From Sporolactobacillus laevolacticus DSM 442 (lineage in GTDB: Bacteria > Bacillota > Bacilli > Bacillales > Sporolactobacillaceae): a DNA stretch of 49,171 nucleotides. The number at the start of each line of letters is the position of its first letter. Positions within the stretch are counted from its first letter, which is position 1. The stretch is taken from positions 1 through 49,171 of the forward strand of contig NZ_AWTC01000022.1 of NCBI RefSeq assembly GCF_000497245.1, given 5' to 3'. Position numbers and translations under genes: made by a program. The notes under the pieces were generated by a model that saw only the letters and a program-made list of their open reading frames with translations, made no database searches and was not told the DNA's origin. Below, in pieces: positions 33,447-41,370 of this stretch.

Positions 33447-33905
33447 ATGACTTTGATAATCGCTTTTTTATGCCTGATATTAGCGGGATTGCTGGCTTAT
33501 ATTTTTTACGACGGCATCCTTGTTCGCGTACTAAAGGGGAAAACAGTTCTATCCGTACGTCTTCGTAAGCGGAATTATCTGGACCAACTGATTCTTGCAG
33601 TTTTGCTTGCCATTATATTTATTTCCAATACTGTCAGAGGCGAAAATAACGCTGTAATGAATAGTGTGCTCATATTATTGGTGATCACCTTGCTGTACAA
33701 CACGCTTATTCACGCGCCAAGTGCTCGTTTTAAGGCGGATGGATTCTTTTACGGTTTGGAATTCACAAAGTATGATCGAGTAAAGAACATGAAATTATCT
33801 GAGGATGGCGTCTTGGTTGTGGATACCCAACGTCGACGGATACTGCTATATGCCCGGAAAATTGAAGATCTGGAAAAAATTTTAAATGTATTTGTGGAAC
33901 ATTAA
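33447..33905 (+). CDS. yobD: UPF0266 (YobD-like, DUF986) membrane protein
   Basis: 152 aa. Three hydrophobic segments (about 2-22, 48-62 and 68-87) precede a soluble C-terminal part with KADGFFYGLEFTKYDRVKNM, LSEDGVLVVDTQRRRILLYA and IEDLEKI, which match the YobD family. In enterobacteria yobD lies immediately downstream of manXYZ, and here it follows a manZ fragment, which supports a functional tie to mannose-type PTS. Biochemical function is unknown. GTGGGGGGAG precedes the ATG. Confidence 0.8.
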   Translation: MTLIIAFLCLILAGLLAYIFYDGILVRVLKGKTVLSVRLRKRNYLDQLILAVLLAIIFISNTVRGENNAVMNSVLILLVITLLYNTLIHAPSARFKADGFFYGLEFTKYDRVKNMKLSEDGVLVVDTQRRRILLYARKIEDLEKILNVFVEH

Positions 33906-33950
33906 AGAATACGGATTTAGGACAATGAGCAGAAATTATGATCATCCTCT

Positions 33951-33982
33951 TTAACCCGTGCCAAAGTAAAGGCATGGGTTAA
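33951..33982 (+). terminator. hairpin terminator after yobD
   Basis: TTAACCCGTGCC (33951-33962) pairs with GGCATGGGTTAA (33971-33982) with one G-U or mismatch position. Few T residues follow, so efficiency is uncertain. Confidence 0.55.
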
Positions 33983-34327
33983 GTACTTTCTTCAGTTGAC
34001 TTTTTGAATGATAACATCTATACTAAAGTAGACCTAATGTGAATGACAAGATTTTTTGTGACCTGTCATGAATATACTATCGTTTTATTGTTAATACTTT
34101 GCAACAGATGGTATGAAAGCAGATTGAACTTTGCGCTGAATCATACTGGCTCGGTCAGAGGAACCGTAAGGATGAAAGAGAGGTAGGGCTTTCGTTGTTT
34201 CGGCGCCAGAAAAGCCGATTGATGTTTTTGTTTTGGAATGTTTATATTAGGTCTAAAATTTATGATGGTACGTATGATAAAGGGTGACATTTATAATTCA
34301 CGTGTTATAAAAGGATTATCAATGTGT
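33983..34327. other. 345-bp intergenic stretch without a recognised gene
   Basis: The stretch is AT-rich at both ends with a higher-GC block at about 34130-34230 that contains GGAACC, GAGAGGTAGGGC and GGCGCC elements. I compared it by eye with SAM, c-di-AMP, manganese, glycine and c-di-GMP riboswitch consensus patterns and found no match. It may be a decayed gene or an unrecognised RNA. Confidence 0.3.
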
Positions 34328-34357
34328 TTGTACTTTTTTATTGATACTTTTTATAAT
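34328..34357 (+). promoter_or_regulatory. promoter of the cold-shock gene
   Basis: TTGTAC (34328-34333) and TATAAT (34352-34357) are 18 bp apart. This predicts a leader of about 150 nt, the long untranslated leader typical of csp mRNAs. Confidence 0.6.
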
Positions 34358-34466
34358 ATGTGAATTTTTTATTTCTGCGGGATGGCCCCGTTCAGTGAAG
34401 GATTTATATCTGTAGCTACAGGGAAAAGATACGCCAGATAAAACATGCGCATATATCAAATTAAAA

Positions 34467-34493
34467 GTGCGTTCAAATGATTTGAACATCCAC
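34467..34493 (+). promoter_or_regulatory. leader hairpin just upstream of the csp ribosome binding site
   Basis: GTTCAAA (34471-34477) pairs with TTTGAAC (34481-34487), and the flanking GTG/CAC (34467-34469 and 34491-34493) extends the stem. It ends 7 nt before AGGAGG, a position where temperature-dependent folding could affect initiation. Confidence 0.45.
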
Positions 34494-34514
34494 TTATATT
34501 AGGAGGTTTTCTTT

Positions 34515-34715
34515 TTGAAAACAGGTACAGTAAAATGGTTTAACAGTGACAAGGGTTTTGGATTTATCGAAGTTCCAGGCGAAAATGACGTATTCGTTCA
34601 TTTCAGCGCAATCCAAACTGACGGATTCAAGACACTTGACGAAGGTCAAGCAGTTGAATTCGAAGTTGTCGAAGGCAACCGTGGACCACAAGCAGCTAAC
34701 GTTACAAAGCTGTAA
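34515..34715 (+). CDS. csp: cold-shock protein (CspA/CspB family)
   Basis: 66 aa single cold-shock domain, a nucleic-acid chaperone that binds single-stranded RNA and DNA. RNP1 is KGFGFIEV and RNP2 is [18 protein letters not shown] and RGPQAANVT are family-typical. The start is TTG with AGGAGG 8 nt upstream. It has its own promoter, a long structured leader and a strong terminator, so it is monocistronic. Confidence 0.95.
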   Translation: MKTGTVKWFNSDKGFGFIEVPGENDVFVHFSAIQTDGFKTLDEGQAVEFEVVEGNRGPQAANVTKL

Positions 34716-34727
34716 TTAATTATTTAG

Positions 34728-34761
34728 AAAAAACCGTTTCCCATTTGGGAGGCGGTTTTTT
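34728..34761 (+). terminator. terminator of csp
   Basis: AAAACCGTTTCCC pairs with GGGAGGCGGTTTT around ATTT and is followed by a T run. Confidence 0.88.
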
Positions 34762-34859
34762 GCTTAAATTGAAATTTTTTTAAGCATGTCATTGGATTCA
34801 TTTTGCATTTTCTTTTATGATTAAGTGTGACGTTTATACTTGACTTGGGGGAAATAAAT

Positions 34860-35405
34860 ATGTCACAGCTGGAAGAAATGCTGGCTTATAACCAACAATT
34901 TGTTAAGAATCAGTCCTACCGTCCATTCGAGGCACCTAGCCGCCCGACGAAGAAGATGACCATTGTATCATGCATGGATTGTCGATTAATTGAGCTGCTT
35001 CCAAAAGCATTGAATGTAAAGAACGGCGATGCCATCATGTTAAAATCTGCAGGCGGCATGGTTGAATCTCCATATAGCAACACCATGAAAAGTATTCTTG
35101 TTTCACTCTATGAGCTAGGTTCTGAAGCAGTATACATCATCGGACACACCGATTGTGGCATGCACGGACTTCACGCGCATAAAATGATTGACGATATTAA
35201 GAAACGCGGCGTGGCCGATCAGAAATTTGCCGAGGTTCTTGAACAGGGTGTGGATCTCGATCAGTGGCTGAATGGGTTTCAATCCGTCGAGGATGAAGTA
35301 CAAAAGAGTGTGTCGATTGTAAAAAACCATCCACTGCTTCCTGAAGGAACACCGGTGATCGGACTCGTCATCGATCCGAAAACCGGCGAAATTACTCCTG
35401 TTTAA
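34860..35405 (+). CDS. beta-class carbonic anhydrase
   Basis: 181 aa, matching the short beta-CA group of B. subtilis YtiB. It interconverts CO2 and bicarbonate with a zinc held by Cys 38, His 96 and Cys 99; the motifs are SCMDCR (Cys38-Asp40-Arg42) and GHTDCG. All metal ligands and the Asp-Arg dyad are intact. ATG 34860 follows TTGGGGGAAATAAAT; the frame is open to 34827 upstream without an SD. It is a single-gene unit between the csp terminator and a MITE-like repeat. Confidence 0.88.
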   Translation: MSQLEEMLAYNQQFVKNQSYRPFEAPSRPTKKMTIVSCMDCRLIELLPKALNVKNGDAIMLKSAGGMVESPYSNTMKSILVSLYELGSEAVYIIGHTDCGMHGLHAHKMIDDIKKRGVADQKFAEVLEQGVDLDQWLNGFQSVEDEVQKSVSIVKNHPLLPEGTPVIGLVIDPKTGEITPV

Positions 35406-35425
35406 AAATCCTTTCCTCCCTTATC

Positions 35426-35587
35426 GAGGGTGTTCGAAAAAGTCTGGAAAAAATTACCGGCGAATCTCTGTGTCAACTTGCTTTTCCGCTCCTCACGTAT
35501 TATTTGCATACGCTCTGGTGCTCAAAGCTGCGTTTCCTTGACCTTCTTGGTCCTTTTTGTCCTCCTTTTCGAACTGACTCTAATATA
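35426..35587. repeat. MITE-like repeat, copy B
   Basis: TGTTCGAAAA at 35431 to CTTTTCGAAC at 35565-35574, with outer arms GAGGG (35426) and GACTCTAATATA extending the inverted ends. Nearly identical to copy A over its whole length. It lies between the carbonic anhydrase gene and the SASP promoter. Confidence 0.75.
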
Positions 35588-35621
35588 GAATCGTTTCCTA
35601 GAAATTTCCAAGTGAGGTTTC

Positions 35622-35651
35622 GAATATAGAAAACGATTACAGAGCAAAATA
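35622..35651 (+). promoter_or_regulatory. sigma-G-type forespore promoter of the SASP gene
   Basis: GAATA (35622-35626), an 18-bp spacer, then CAAAATA (35645-35651). The sigma-G consensus is GHATR-N18-CATWHTA, so only one position differs. SASP genes are classic sigma-G targets. Confidence 0.7.
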
Positions 35652-35674
35652 GGTTTGTAAGGGAGGTGAAACAC

Positions 35675-35869
35675 ATGGCAAATTCAAATCAGTTAGTTGT
35701 GCCAGGTGTACAGCAAGCTATTGATCAAATGAAAGCAGAAATCGCGAGTGAATTTGGTGTCAACCTTGGACCGGACACAACATCAAGAGCAAATGGTTCG
35801 GTTGGTGGAGAAATTACAAAACGTTTGGTAGCGCAGGCTCAATCTCAATTCGGCGGCTACCAGAAATAA
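35675..35869 (+). CDS. alpha/beta-type small acid-soluble spore protein
   Basis: 64 aa. The two conserved blocks are present: the GPR protease site region [11 protein letters not shown] and the DNA-binding [19 protein letters not shown]. Such proteins coat and protect DNA in dormant spores and are degraded by GPR at germination to supply amino acids. ATG 35675 follows GGGAGGTGAAAC; GTG 35666 lies in that SD and is rejected. A strong terminator follows at 35901. Confidence 0.96.
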   Translation: MANSNQLVVPGVQQAIDQMKAEIASEFGVNLGPDTTSRANGSVGGEITKRLVAQAQSQFGGYQK

Positions 35870-35900
35870 TCCGAATGGATATGAATGACTGAACGATAGA

Positions 35901-35930
35901 AGAGGAACGGCTTCCCGCCGTTCCTCTTTT
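35901..35930 (+). terminator. terminator of the SASP gene
   Basis: AGAGGAACGG pairs with CCGTTCCTCT around a short loop and TTTT follows. Confidence 0.88.
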
Positions 35931-36055
35931 CATAGATCTAAAAAGTGGTATTACTTAAGGGAACAAGCAGATGCCTGGTTCTATTTTTGTTCTCCATTTC
36001 ATAAGCTGTTGACAGGAATGAAGGACTGAAATGGATTCCGAAGAGGGGGATAACC

Positions 36056-36892
36056 TTGGTATATCGCTTACTTGCACTGGACATCGATGGAACCCTGTTG
36101 AGCAGTAATAACCGGCTTGATCGGCAGACAAAGGATGCCATTCAGTATGCACAGAAGAAAGGTGTCATTGTTACACTTGTCTCAGAACGTCACTTTCACT
36201 CTGCGGCAAAAGTTGCTCGAGCGTTGCGGTTGACACAACCGATTATCACGCACAATGGTGCATTTGTTTCTTCTTCCATGGATGATCCGGTTTACACGAG
36301 CAAAATTGATCATAGTGTGTTGATGCAGCTAGCTGAATTTCTAGAAACTTATCCATGCCAAATTCAGATGTCCCATGAACGGCTGTCAATAAGCAATCGG
36401 CCTCATCAAAAAAATCTGATCGCAAAAATGACGATTGGAATGAATGAGCCGCTTTTTTACCCAGTTACTTATGTAGACTCCCTCAGTCAGTACCTTCTGG
36501 AAAATTACGAAGGCGCTACAGATGTGAAGGTTAAACTGGATGACAAGAAAGTGATGGATGATCTAGAAAAAGCAATAAGTGACTATTTTCCATCCCTAGA
36601 TGCCTGGCGAACGGCTCCGGACAGCTTAACGTTGGTCCGTCAAGGAACTTCCAAATTTAACGGGTTGCTTTTCTTTGCCGGACAGCTTGGTATTCCGCTC
36701 CATGAGATTGTTGCGGTTGGAGACAGCCTTCAGGACGCGGAAATGATCGAGAAGGCCGGACTCGGTGTTGCCATGAGAAATGCGCCTGCGGAAGTGAAAG
36801 CGAAAGCGGATTGGCTGACACGTTCAAATGATATGGATGGTGTCGCCTATGTTGTTCGTGAAGTGTTCAGAAAACAGATACGTGTTCATTAA
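36056..36892 (+). CDS. Cof-type HAD-IIB hydrolase
   Basis: 278 aa. Motif I is LALDIDGTL (Asp 9 and 11), motif II the Ser of TLVSERHFH, motif III Lys in QGTSKFNGL and motif IV VGDSLQDAEMI. The C2 cap fills the middle. Substrate is probably a phosphosugar or flavin/nucleotide, but the family is promiscuous. The start is TTG with AGGGGG about 7 nt upstream. Motif II reads SERHFH where relatives usually have SxRxxx, still compatible with phosphate binding. It is a single-gene unit followed by its own terminator. Confidence 0.85.
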   Translation: MVYRLLALDIDGTLLSSNNRLDRQTKDAIQYAQKKGVIVTLVSERHFHSAAKVARALRLTQPIITHNGAFVSSSMDDPVYTSKIDHSVLMQLAEFLETYPCQIQMSHERLSISNRPHQKNLIAKMTIGMNEPLFYPVTYVDSLSQYLLENYEGATDVKVKLDDKKVMDDLEKAISDYFPSLDAWRTAPDSLTLVRQGTSKFNGLLFFAGQLGIPLHEIVAVGDSLQDAEMIEKAGLGVAMRNAPAEVKAKADWLTRSNDMDGVAYVVREVFRKQIRVH

Positions 36893-36909
36893 CGGATGTA
36901 AGTAAACGG

Positions 36910-36934
36910 CAGCCTTTTTCGGGCTGTTTTTTTT
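36910..36934 (+). terminator. terminator after the HAD gene
   Basis: CAGCC pairs with GGCTG around a TTTTTCG loop, followed by eight T residues. Confidence 0.75.
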
Positions 36935-36977
36935 GCTTCCATTTAGGACAAGCATTACTATGAATTTGTTTGAATAA

Positions 36978-37007
36978 TTGAGAACGTGTGATCGGTTGTG
37001 ATAAAAT
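36978..37007 (+). promoter_or_regulatory. likely promoter of yhaO-yhaN
   Basis: TTGAGA (36978-36983) and TAAAAT (37002-37007) are 18 bp apart and about 35 bp upstream of the yhaO start. Confidence 0.45.
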
Positions 37008-37040
37008 AAATACAAACAGTTGGCGGAGGGAGGAAAAGCA

Positions 37041-38276
37041 ATGATTCGGTTTGTACACACCGCCGATTTGCATCTAGACCGCCCATTCGAAGGACTTACA
37101 AAGCTTCCAAACGCACTGTACCAACGAACAGCAGCCAGTACATTTACGGCATTCAGCACGCTGATTGATACCACCATTCATGAAGGTGCAGATTTTCTCA
37201 TTATTGCTGGTGATGTGTTTGACAATAGCCATCGCAGCATCAAAGCGCAACGTTATTTTATTAGTGAAATGAAACGTCTACAGGTGGCATCGATTCCTGT
37301 TTTTCTGACTTATGGCAATCACGACTTTATCAATAAATCATGGAATCATTTGAAACTGCCTGACAATGTCCATGTATTCCCTGTGAGCCCAGCTATGATT
37401 CCATTACATACAGCAAGTGGCCAATGTGTTCATCTCTATGGTTTTAGCTACAAGCAAAGATGGATCAGCGCTGATATGTCGGCTCAATATACACGGACTG
37501 GTCATGCTGACTTTCATATTGCCATACTTCATGGTGAACAGAGTTCAGGAGAGACAGAAGGATCATACGCACCGTTTACGATACAAGGATTATCTGAAAA
37601 ACGATTTGATTACTGGGCTCTGGGACATATTCACAAGAGGCAACAACTGGCTTTTCCACTGCCGATTTGGTATCCGGGCGATATACAAGGGCTCTCGTTT
37701 AAAGAATCAGAATTAGGACAAAAGGGTGCTTCAATCGTAGAATTGGATGAAAATGGAGCTCACGTCCGATTTTTTTCAACCGCGGATGTTGGTTGGAATT
37801 GTGCATCTCTTGCTTTCTCCGGCCCTATAACCGCTGAAGCATTGGAAGAATCCATGAATCAACTTAAAGAAGAACAAAGGGAAAGACATCATGGCGCTTT
37901 TATCCGACTCAGTTTTACGTTTACTGCTTCCGGATTAGAACGATATGAAGCTGAAGAAATGGTGCGGGAAATGATTGAAGCGATTAATGAAGAAGAGATG
38001 GATCAACCGGATTTTATTTGGTTCATTCCGGGAAACTGTTCATTCCGAACGGTTTGGGATAAGAAGCAAATCATCGATAGCCCACATTTTGTCGGTGATC
38101 TTTTCCGGTTAATTGAACGGACAGAGAATGTAAGTTTGGCGACGGATTTGCTCTATCAGCACCACTCCGGAAGACGTTACTTAGCGGCGCTCACTCAATC
38201 TGATCTTGAGGAGATTAAAGTTGAAAGTGAGCAGCTGCTTGCTGAAGCCCTCTTGTCGCCGGAAACGGACATTTAG
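37041..38276 (+). CDS. yhaO: YhaO, SbcD-like metallophosphoesterase
   Basis: 411 aa nuclease-type phosphoesterase. Metal-binding motifs are HTADLHLDRPF, IIAGDVFDN, YGNHD, AILHGE and LGHIHKR, in the order seen in SbcD/Mre11 proteins. It pairs with the ATPase YhaN encoded next, like Mre11 with Rad50, and probably processes DNA ends. ATG 37041 follows GGGAGGAAAAG; an in-frame start at 37020 is rejected because it precedes the SD. In B. subtilis yhaM-yhaN-yhaO are contiguous and lie near prsA; here the order is kept but interrupted after yhaN. Confidence 0.88.
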   Translation: MIRFVHTADLHLDRPFEGLTKLPNALYQRTAASTFTAFSTLIDTTIHEGADFLIIAGDVFDNSHRSIKAQRYFISEMKRLQVASIPVFLTYGNHDFINKSWNHLKLPDNVHVFPVSPAMIPLHTASGQCVHLYGFSYKQRWISADMSAQYTRTGHADFHIAILHGEQSSGETEGSYAPFTIQGLSEKRFDYWALGHIHKRQQLAFPLPIWYPGDIQGLSFKESELGQKGASIVELDENGAHVRFFSTADVGWNCASLAFSGPITAEALEESMNQLKEEQRERHHGAFIRLSFTFTASGLERYEAEEMVREMIEAINEEEMDQPDFIWFIPGNCSFRTVWDKKQIIDSPHFVGDLFRLIERTENVSLATDLLYQHHSGRRYLAALTQSDLEEIKVESEQLLAEALLSPETDI

Positions 38277-38295
38277 CAGATAAGCGGAAATTCAC

Positions 38296-38340
38296 AAGGA
38301 GGTGTACGGCACGGTTTTTGTAGTAAGCCGTTCTTGATGC
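38296..38340 (+). promoter_or_regulatory. yhaN: distant SD and hairpin in front of yhaN
   Basis: A consensus AAGGAGGTG (38296-38304) lies 36 nt before the yhaN ATG, too far for direct use. ACGGC (38306-38310) and GCCGT (38327-38331) can pair, and this hairpin would reduce the SD-to-ATG distance to about 10 nt. No other SD precedes the ATG. Confidence 0.4.
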
Positions 38341-41145
38341 ATGAAAATAAAAACTTTGGATATCAAACAATTTGGGCGTTTTGAACAAAAAAAAATCATG
38401 TTGCCGGCATCTCCTTTTGTCATTGTCTATGGAGAAAACGAAGCGGGCAAATCGACAATGATGCATTTCATTCTGAGCCAGCTGTTCGGATTTCCACAAA
38501 AAAAAGCGCTTGAAAAATGGAGAGACAAGCATCATTCCACTTTGTTCGGCGGATCAATGACGTTTGCAGCAGATGACGGAAATACATATAGGCTGGAACG
38601 GATTCTGGATGAAGAGGCTAGGCTCTCTTCAGAAACCGGTACATCCACGGACTTGCGCACGCTATTGCGTGGTATCGACCGTATGCTTTACCAGAATGTT
38701 TTTTGTTTTGATCTGGAAGGCCTTCAAGATATTGATAAAAAGAATCCTTCAGACATGAATGATCTTCTGCTTGGAGCAGGGATGATTGGCAGCGGAACGC
38801 TTGGCAAGCTAGAGTTGGCTTTGGAAAAAAAATGCGGACAATTATTCAAAAAGAGCGGAAAAAAGCCGCAATTGAATCGACTTTTTTCTGACCTTAGTTC
38901 GTGTTCTTCAGAACTAAAAACGTGGGAAAAGAAGCTGGATACTTTTCAAGTATTGAAAGAGAAAATTAAAACCAATAACGAACAACTGGCTGGTCTGGAA
39001 TTGCAGAAAAAAGAGCTTCAGCAAACATTTCAAATGTGGACAGCCTTTTCTGCAGCGCGACCATTGCTGATGACTTTGCGCACGTTGGAAAATGAAAGGA
39101 AAAGATTGGGACTGTTGCAGCCATTTCCCCAAAATGGAAAAGAAATGTTTGAAGATAGCCGCAAAATGCTGATCTCTTTAAAGAAAGAGCTTCGCGATTT
39201 AAATGAACAGATTGATCATTTGGATGATTCAATCCAAATGATCCGTATCGATGCGCAATGGAGTGAGGAAGAACCTGCACTCCTCCGTCTTTTTCGTTCT
39301 GCAGCGAACGATGAGCAGAATGGAAAGGAGCGGCGCAGATTAGAGGATGAACTTCGCGAACATCGTGCTGCGTACAGACAACTATGTGATCAGCTTGGGG
39401 AGGACTGGACAAGCGAAAAAATTAGGCAGGCATCCTCAGAATTTACTTTGGACCAGCAATTAAAAAATAAATTGAACCGCTGGAAGAAAAGTTTAGCGAG
39501 AAAACAAGAGGCGGCTAGAGATCTTGACTCTATGAATGAAAAAATTGCTTTTCTTGAAAAACGTTTGAAAGACTTGAGTGGTGATCATGGGGCAATTGGA
39601 AGTCGTGTGAAAGAGAGGAGCGGGGGTAGTGGTTCCCGAGTGATAGTCGCATGCATCATTGCTCTGGTTCTGACGATCACTATGACATTGATGTCTGCAC
39701 TTCTGATTACTCCACTAGCAGGTGTTCCTGTGTTCATCATTGGTTTGGCGATGGCAGGCGGTATTTTTTTCGTCACTGGATCACGCAAAGAAAACCGTAA
39801 GGGTATGGAACAGTTTCACCACATACTGGATGACCGGCAATCTGCCGAAGCTTCGCTGACTGTAGACCAATTGAGGTCAGCGAAAACCGCTTTGGATCAG
39901 AAGAGAGAAGATGTCCGTTCCTGCACAATTTCATGTGAGGAGGAGAAGCGAAACATTCAATTATGGTTACGGGAACGCGGATATAGCATTGACGATTTAG
40001 ATTGGGCTGAGGAGACTGTCCGTCTTGTTGGTCAGGCTCAGGAGAAGTGCCGAAAGATAGATACGTTAAACGATCAGTTGCGTCATTTAATTAAGTCGCA
40101 TGAAAATTTTGAAAATGAGTGTTTGGAACTTGCGAAAAAGTTAGGCATGCCAGGTGGGGATGCGACTTATTTAGAAAAGCAATATCATCTAGTGACTGAA
40201 CGGATACGACAAAGGCAAGAATTGAGTAAGCAGAGATTAATTTATGTGAAGCAAAGAGAGCGATTCAGCAACCGGATTGAGGCCCTCATCCATGAACAGA
40301 AAAAACTCTTTAATCAGGCACAGGTTGAAGATGAACAGCAGTTCTTCAAAGCAGCAGAATACGCTGTACGCGTGGATGAACTGACAAAACAAATTCAAGC
40401 ATGCAGAATCCAATTGCTTGAATTGACAGGATCGGAAAAGCGTTTGCAGTATTACTTTTCCTATTTGGATGAAAATAAATGGGAAGGCCTAACTGAACTG
40501 GACTTCAAAAACCATATCTCGGAATTGGAAGCTGATTTGAAAACGATTCGCGATCAAGTGTCGAAAGATCAGGCAAGCTGTGAGAGTATGGAGGAAAATG
40601 ACTCCTATCGTGAGATGCTGGACCGTTATCACACGTTGCTTACGGAAGCGAATCTAACAGCAAAGGACTGGGCGGTTTACGAGACTGCGTTGTGGGCGAT
40701 TCAGAAGGCGAAAGAGCAGTATAGGGAGCAGCGCTTGCCTAAAGTGATGAAGGAAGCATTGCATTACTTCCAATATGTTACCGATGGACGTTATGAAACG
40801 CTTCAACTCGGTGATGATGGCTTCATCGCCGGACGTTCCGACGGCCGACGTTTTTCGGCTGCTGAATTAAGCAGGGGCACAGCGGAGCAGCTGTATCTTT
40901 CACTCCGTTTAGCGCTTATGGGCGTGTTTAGTGGTGATGAGACGTTGCCATTGATTATTGATGATGGTTTTGTGAATTTTGATCATGAACGATCAGAAAA
41001 GGTGTATCGGTTACTCGAGAAGGTATCAGAGAAACGACAAGTCATTCTGCTGACTTGTCATATCAACGCATATATGAAAGAACATCCTGAAAGCATCCTC
41101 AGGCTCCAAGATAACATGAATGAGTCTTTAGGCTCGACAATCTAA
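38341..41145 (+). CDS. yhaN: YhaN, SbcC/Rad50-like AAA ATPase with coiled coils
   Basis: 934 aa. Walker A GENEAGKST lies at 31-39. Long heptad-rich coiled coils (about 175-420 and 490-800) flank a hydrophobic pair of segments at about 430-476, which suggests membrane attachment as in Bacillus YhaN. The ABC signature-like LSRGTAEQLYLSLRLAL and Walker B LIIDDGFVNFD are near the C-terminus. It should drive conformational change of the YhaO nuclease. There is no SD next to the ATG; a consensus SD sits 36 nt upstream beyond a possible hairpin. A MITE-like repeat begins a few bases after the stop. Confidence 0.87.
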   Translation: MKIKTLDIKQFGRFEQKKIMLPASPFVIVYGENEAGKSTMMHFILSQLFGFPQKKALEKWRDKHHSTLFGGSMTFAADDGNTYRLERILDEEARLSSETGTSTDLRTLLRGIDRMLYQNVFCFDLEGLQDIDKKNPSDMNDLLLGAGMIGSGTLGKLELALEKKCGQLFKKSGKKPQLNRLFSDLSSCSSELKTWEKKLDTFQVLKEKIKTNNEQLAGLELQKKELQQTFQMWTAFSAARPLLMTLRTLENERKRLGLLQPFPQNGKEMFEDSRKMLISLKKELRDLNEQIDHLDDSIQMIRIDAQWSEEEPALLRLFRSAANDEQNGKERRRLEDELREHRAAYRQLCDQLGEDWTSEKIRQASSEFTLDQQLKNKLNRWKKSLARKQEAARDLDSMNEKIAFLEKRLKDLSGDHGAIGSRVKERSGGSGSRVIVACIIALVLTITMTLMSALLITPLAGVPVFIIGLAMAGGIFFVTGSRKENRKGMEQFHHILDDRQSAEASLTVDQLRSAKTALDQKREDVRSCTISCEEEKRNIQLWLRERGYSIDDLDWAEETVRLVGQAQEKCRKIDTLNDQLRHLIKSHENFENECLELAKKLGMPGGDATYLEKQYHLVTERIRQRQELSKQRLIYVKQRERFSNRIEALIHEQKKLFNQAQVEDEQQFFKAAEYAVRVDELTKQIQACRIQLLELTGSEKRLQYYFSYLDENKWEGLTELDFKNHISELEADLKTIRDQVSKDQASCESMEENDSYREMLDRYHTLLTEANLTAKDWAVYETALWAIQKAKEQYREQRLPKVMKEALHYFQYVTDGRYETLQLGDDGFIAGRSDGRRFSAAELSRGTAEQLYLSLRLALMGVFSGDETLPLIIDDGFVNFDHERSEKVYRLLEKVSEKRQVILLTCHINAYMKEHPESILRLQDNMNESLGSTI

Positions 41146-41151
41146 TAGGGT

Positions 41152-41185
41152 GGTCTTTGTCCTCCTTTTCGAACAGATTCTAGTA
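41152..41185. repeat. truncated right end of the MITE-like repeat
   Basis: GGTCTTTGTCCTCC and TTTTCGAACAGATTCTAGTA reproduce the last 34 bp of the repeat. The full copy C follows directly and ends in the same GATTCTAGTA, so the two are in tandem. Confidence 0.65.
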
Positions 41186-41344
41186 GAGGGAGTTCGAAAA
41201 GTCCGGGAAAAATTACTGGCGAATCTCTGTGTCAACTTGCTTTTCTGCTCCTCACGTATTATTCTCATACGCTGCGGTGCTCAAAACTGCGTTTCCTTGA
41301 TCTTCTTGGTCCTTTTTGTCCTCCTTTTCAAACAGATTCTAGTA
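41186..41344. repeat. MITE-like repeat, copy C
   Basis: GAGGGAGTTCGAAAAG at 41186-41201 to CTTTTCAAACAGATTCTAGTA ending at 41344. It is more diverged than copies A and B (for example CTCATACGCTGCGG and CTTTTCAAACA), so it is probably older. It lies between yhaN and cssR. Confidence 0.75.
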
Positions 41345-41370
41345 AAAAGGGCATTTTTTTGTGAAATTTG

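Noticed and set aside
34130-34230. Possible riboswitch (SAM, c-di-AMP, manganese or glycine type) before csp
   Set aside because: Isolated GAGAGG and GGAACC elements are present, but the full core of none of these classes can be laid out, and csp genes are not known targets.
34352-34357. TTGATA at 34341 as the csp -35 box
   Set aside because: It is only 5 bp from the TATAAT; TTGTAC at 34328 has a workable 18-bp spacer.
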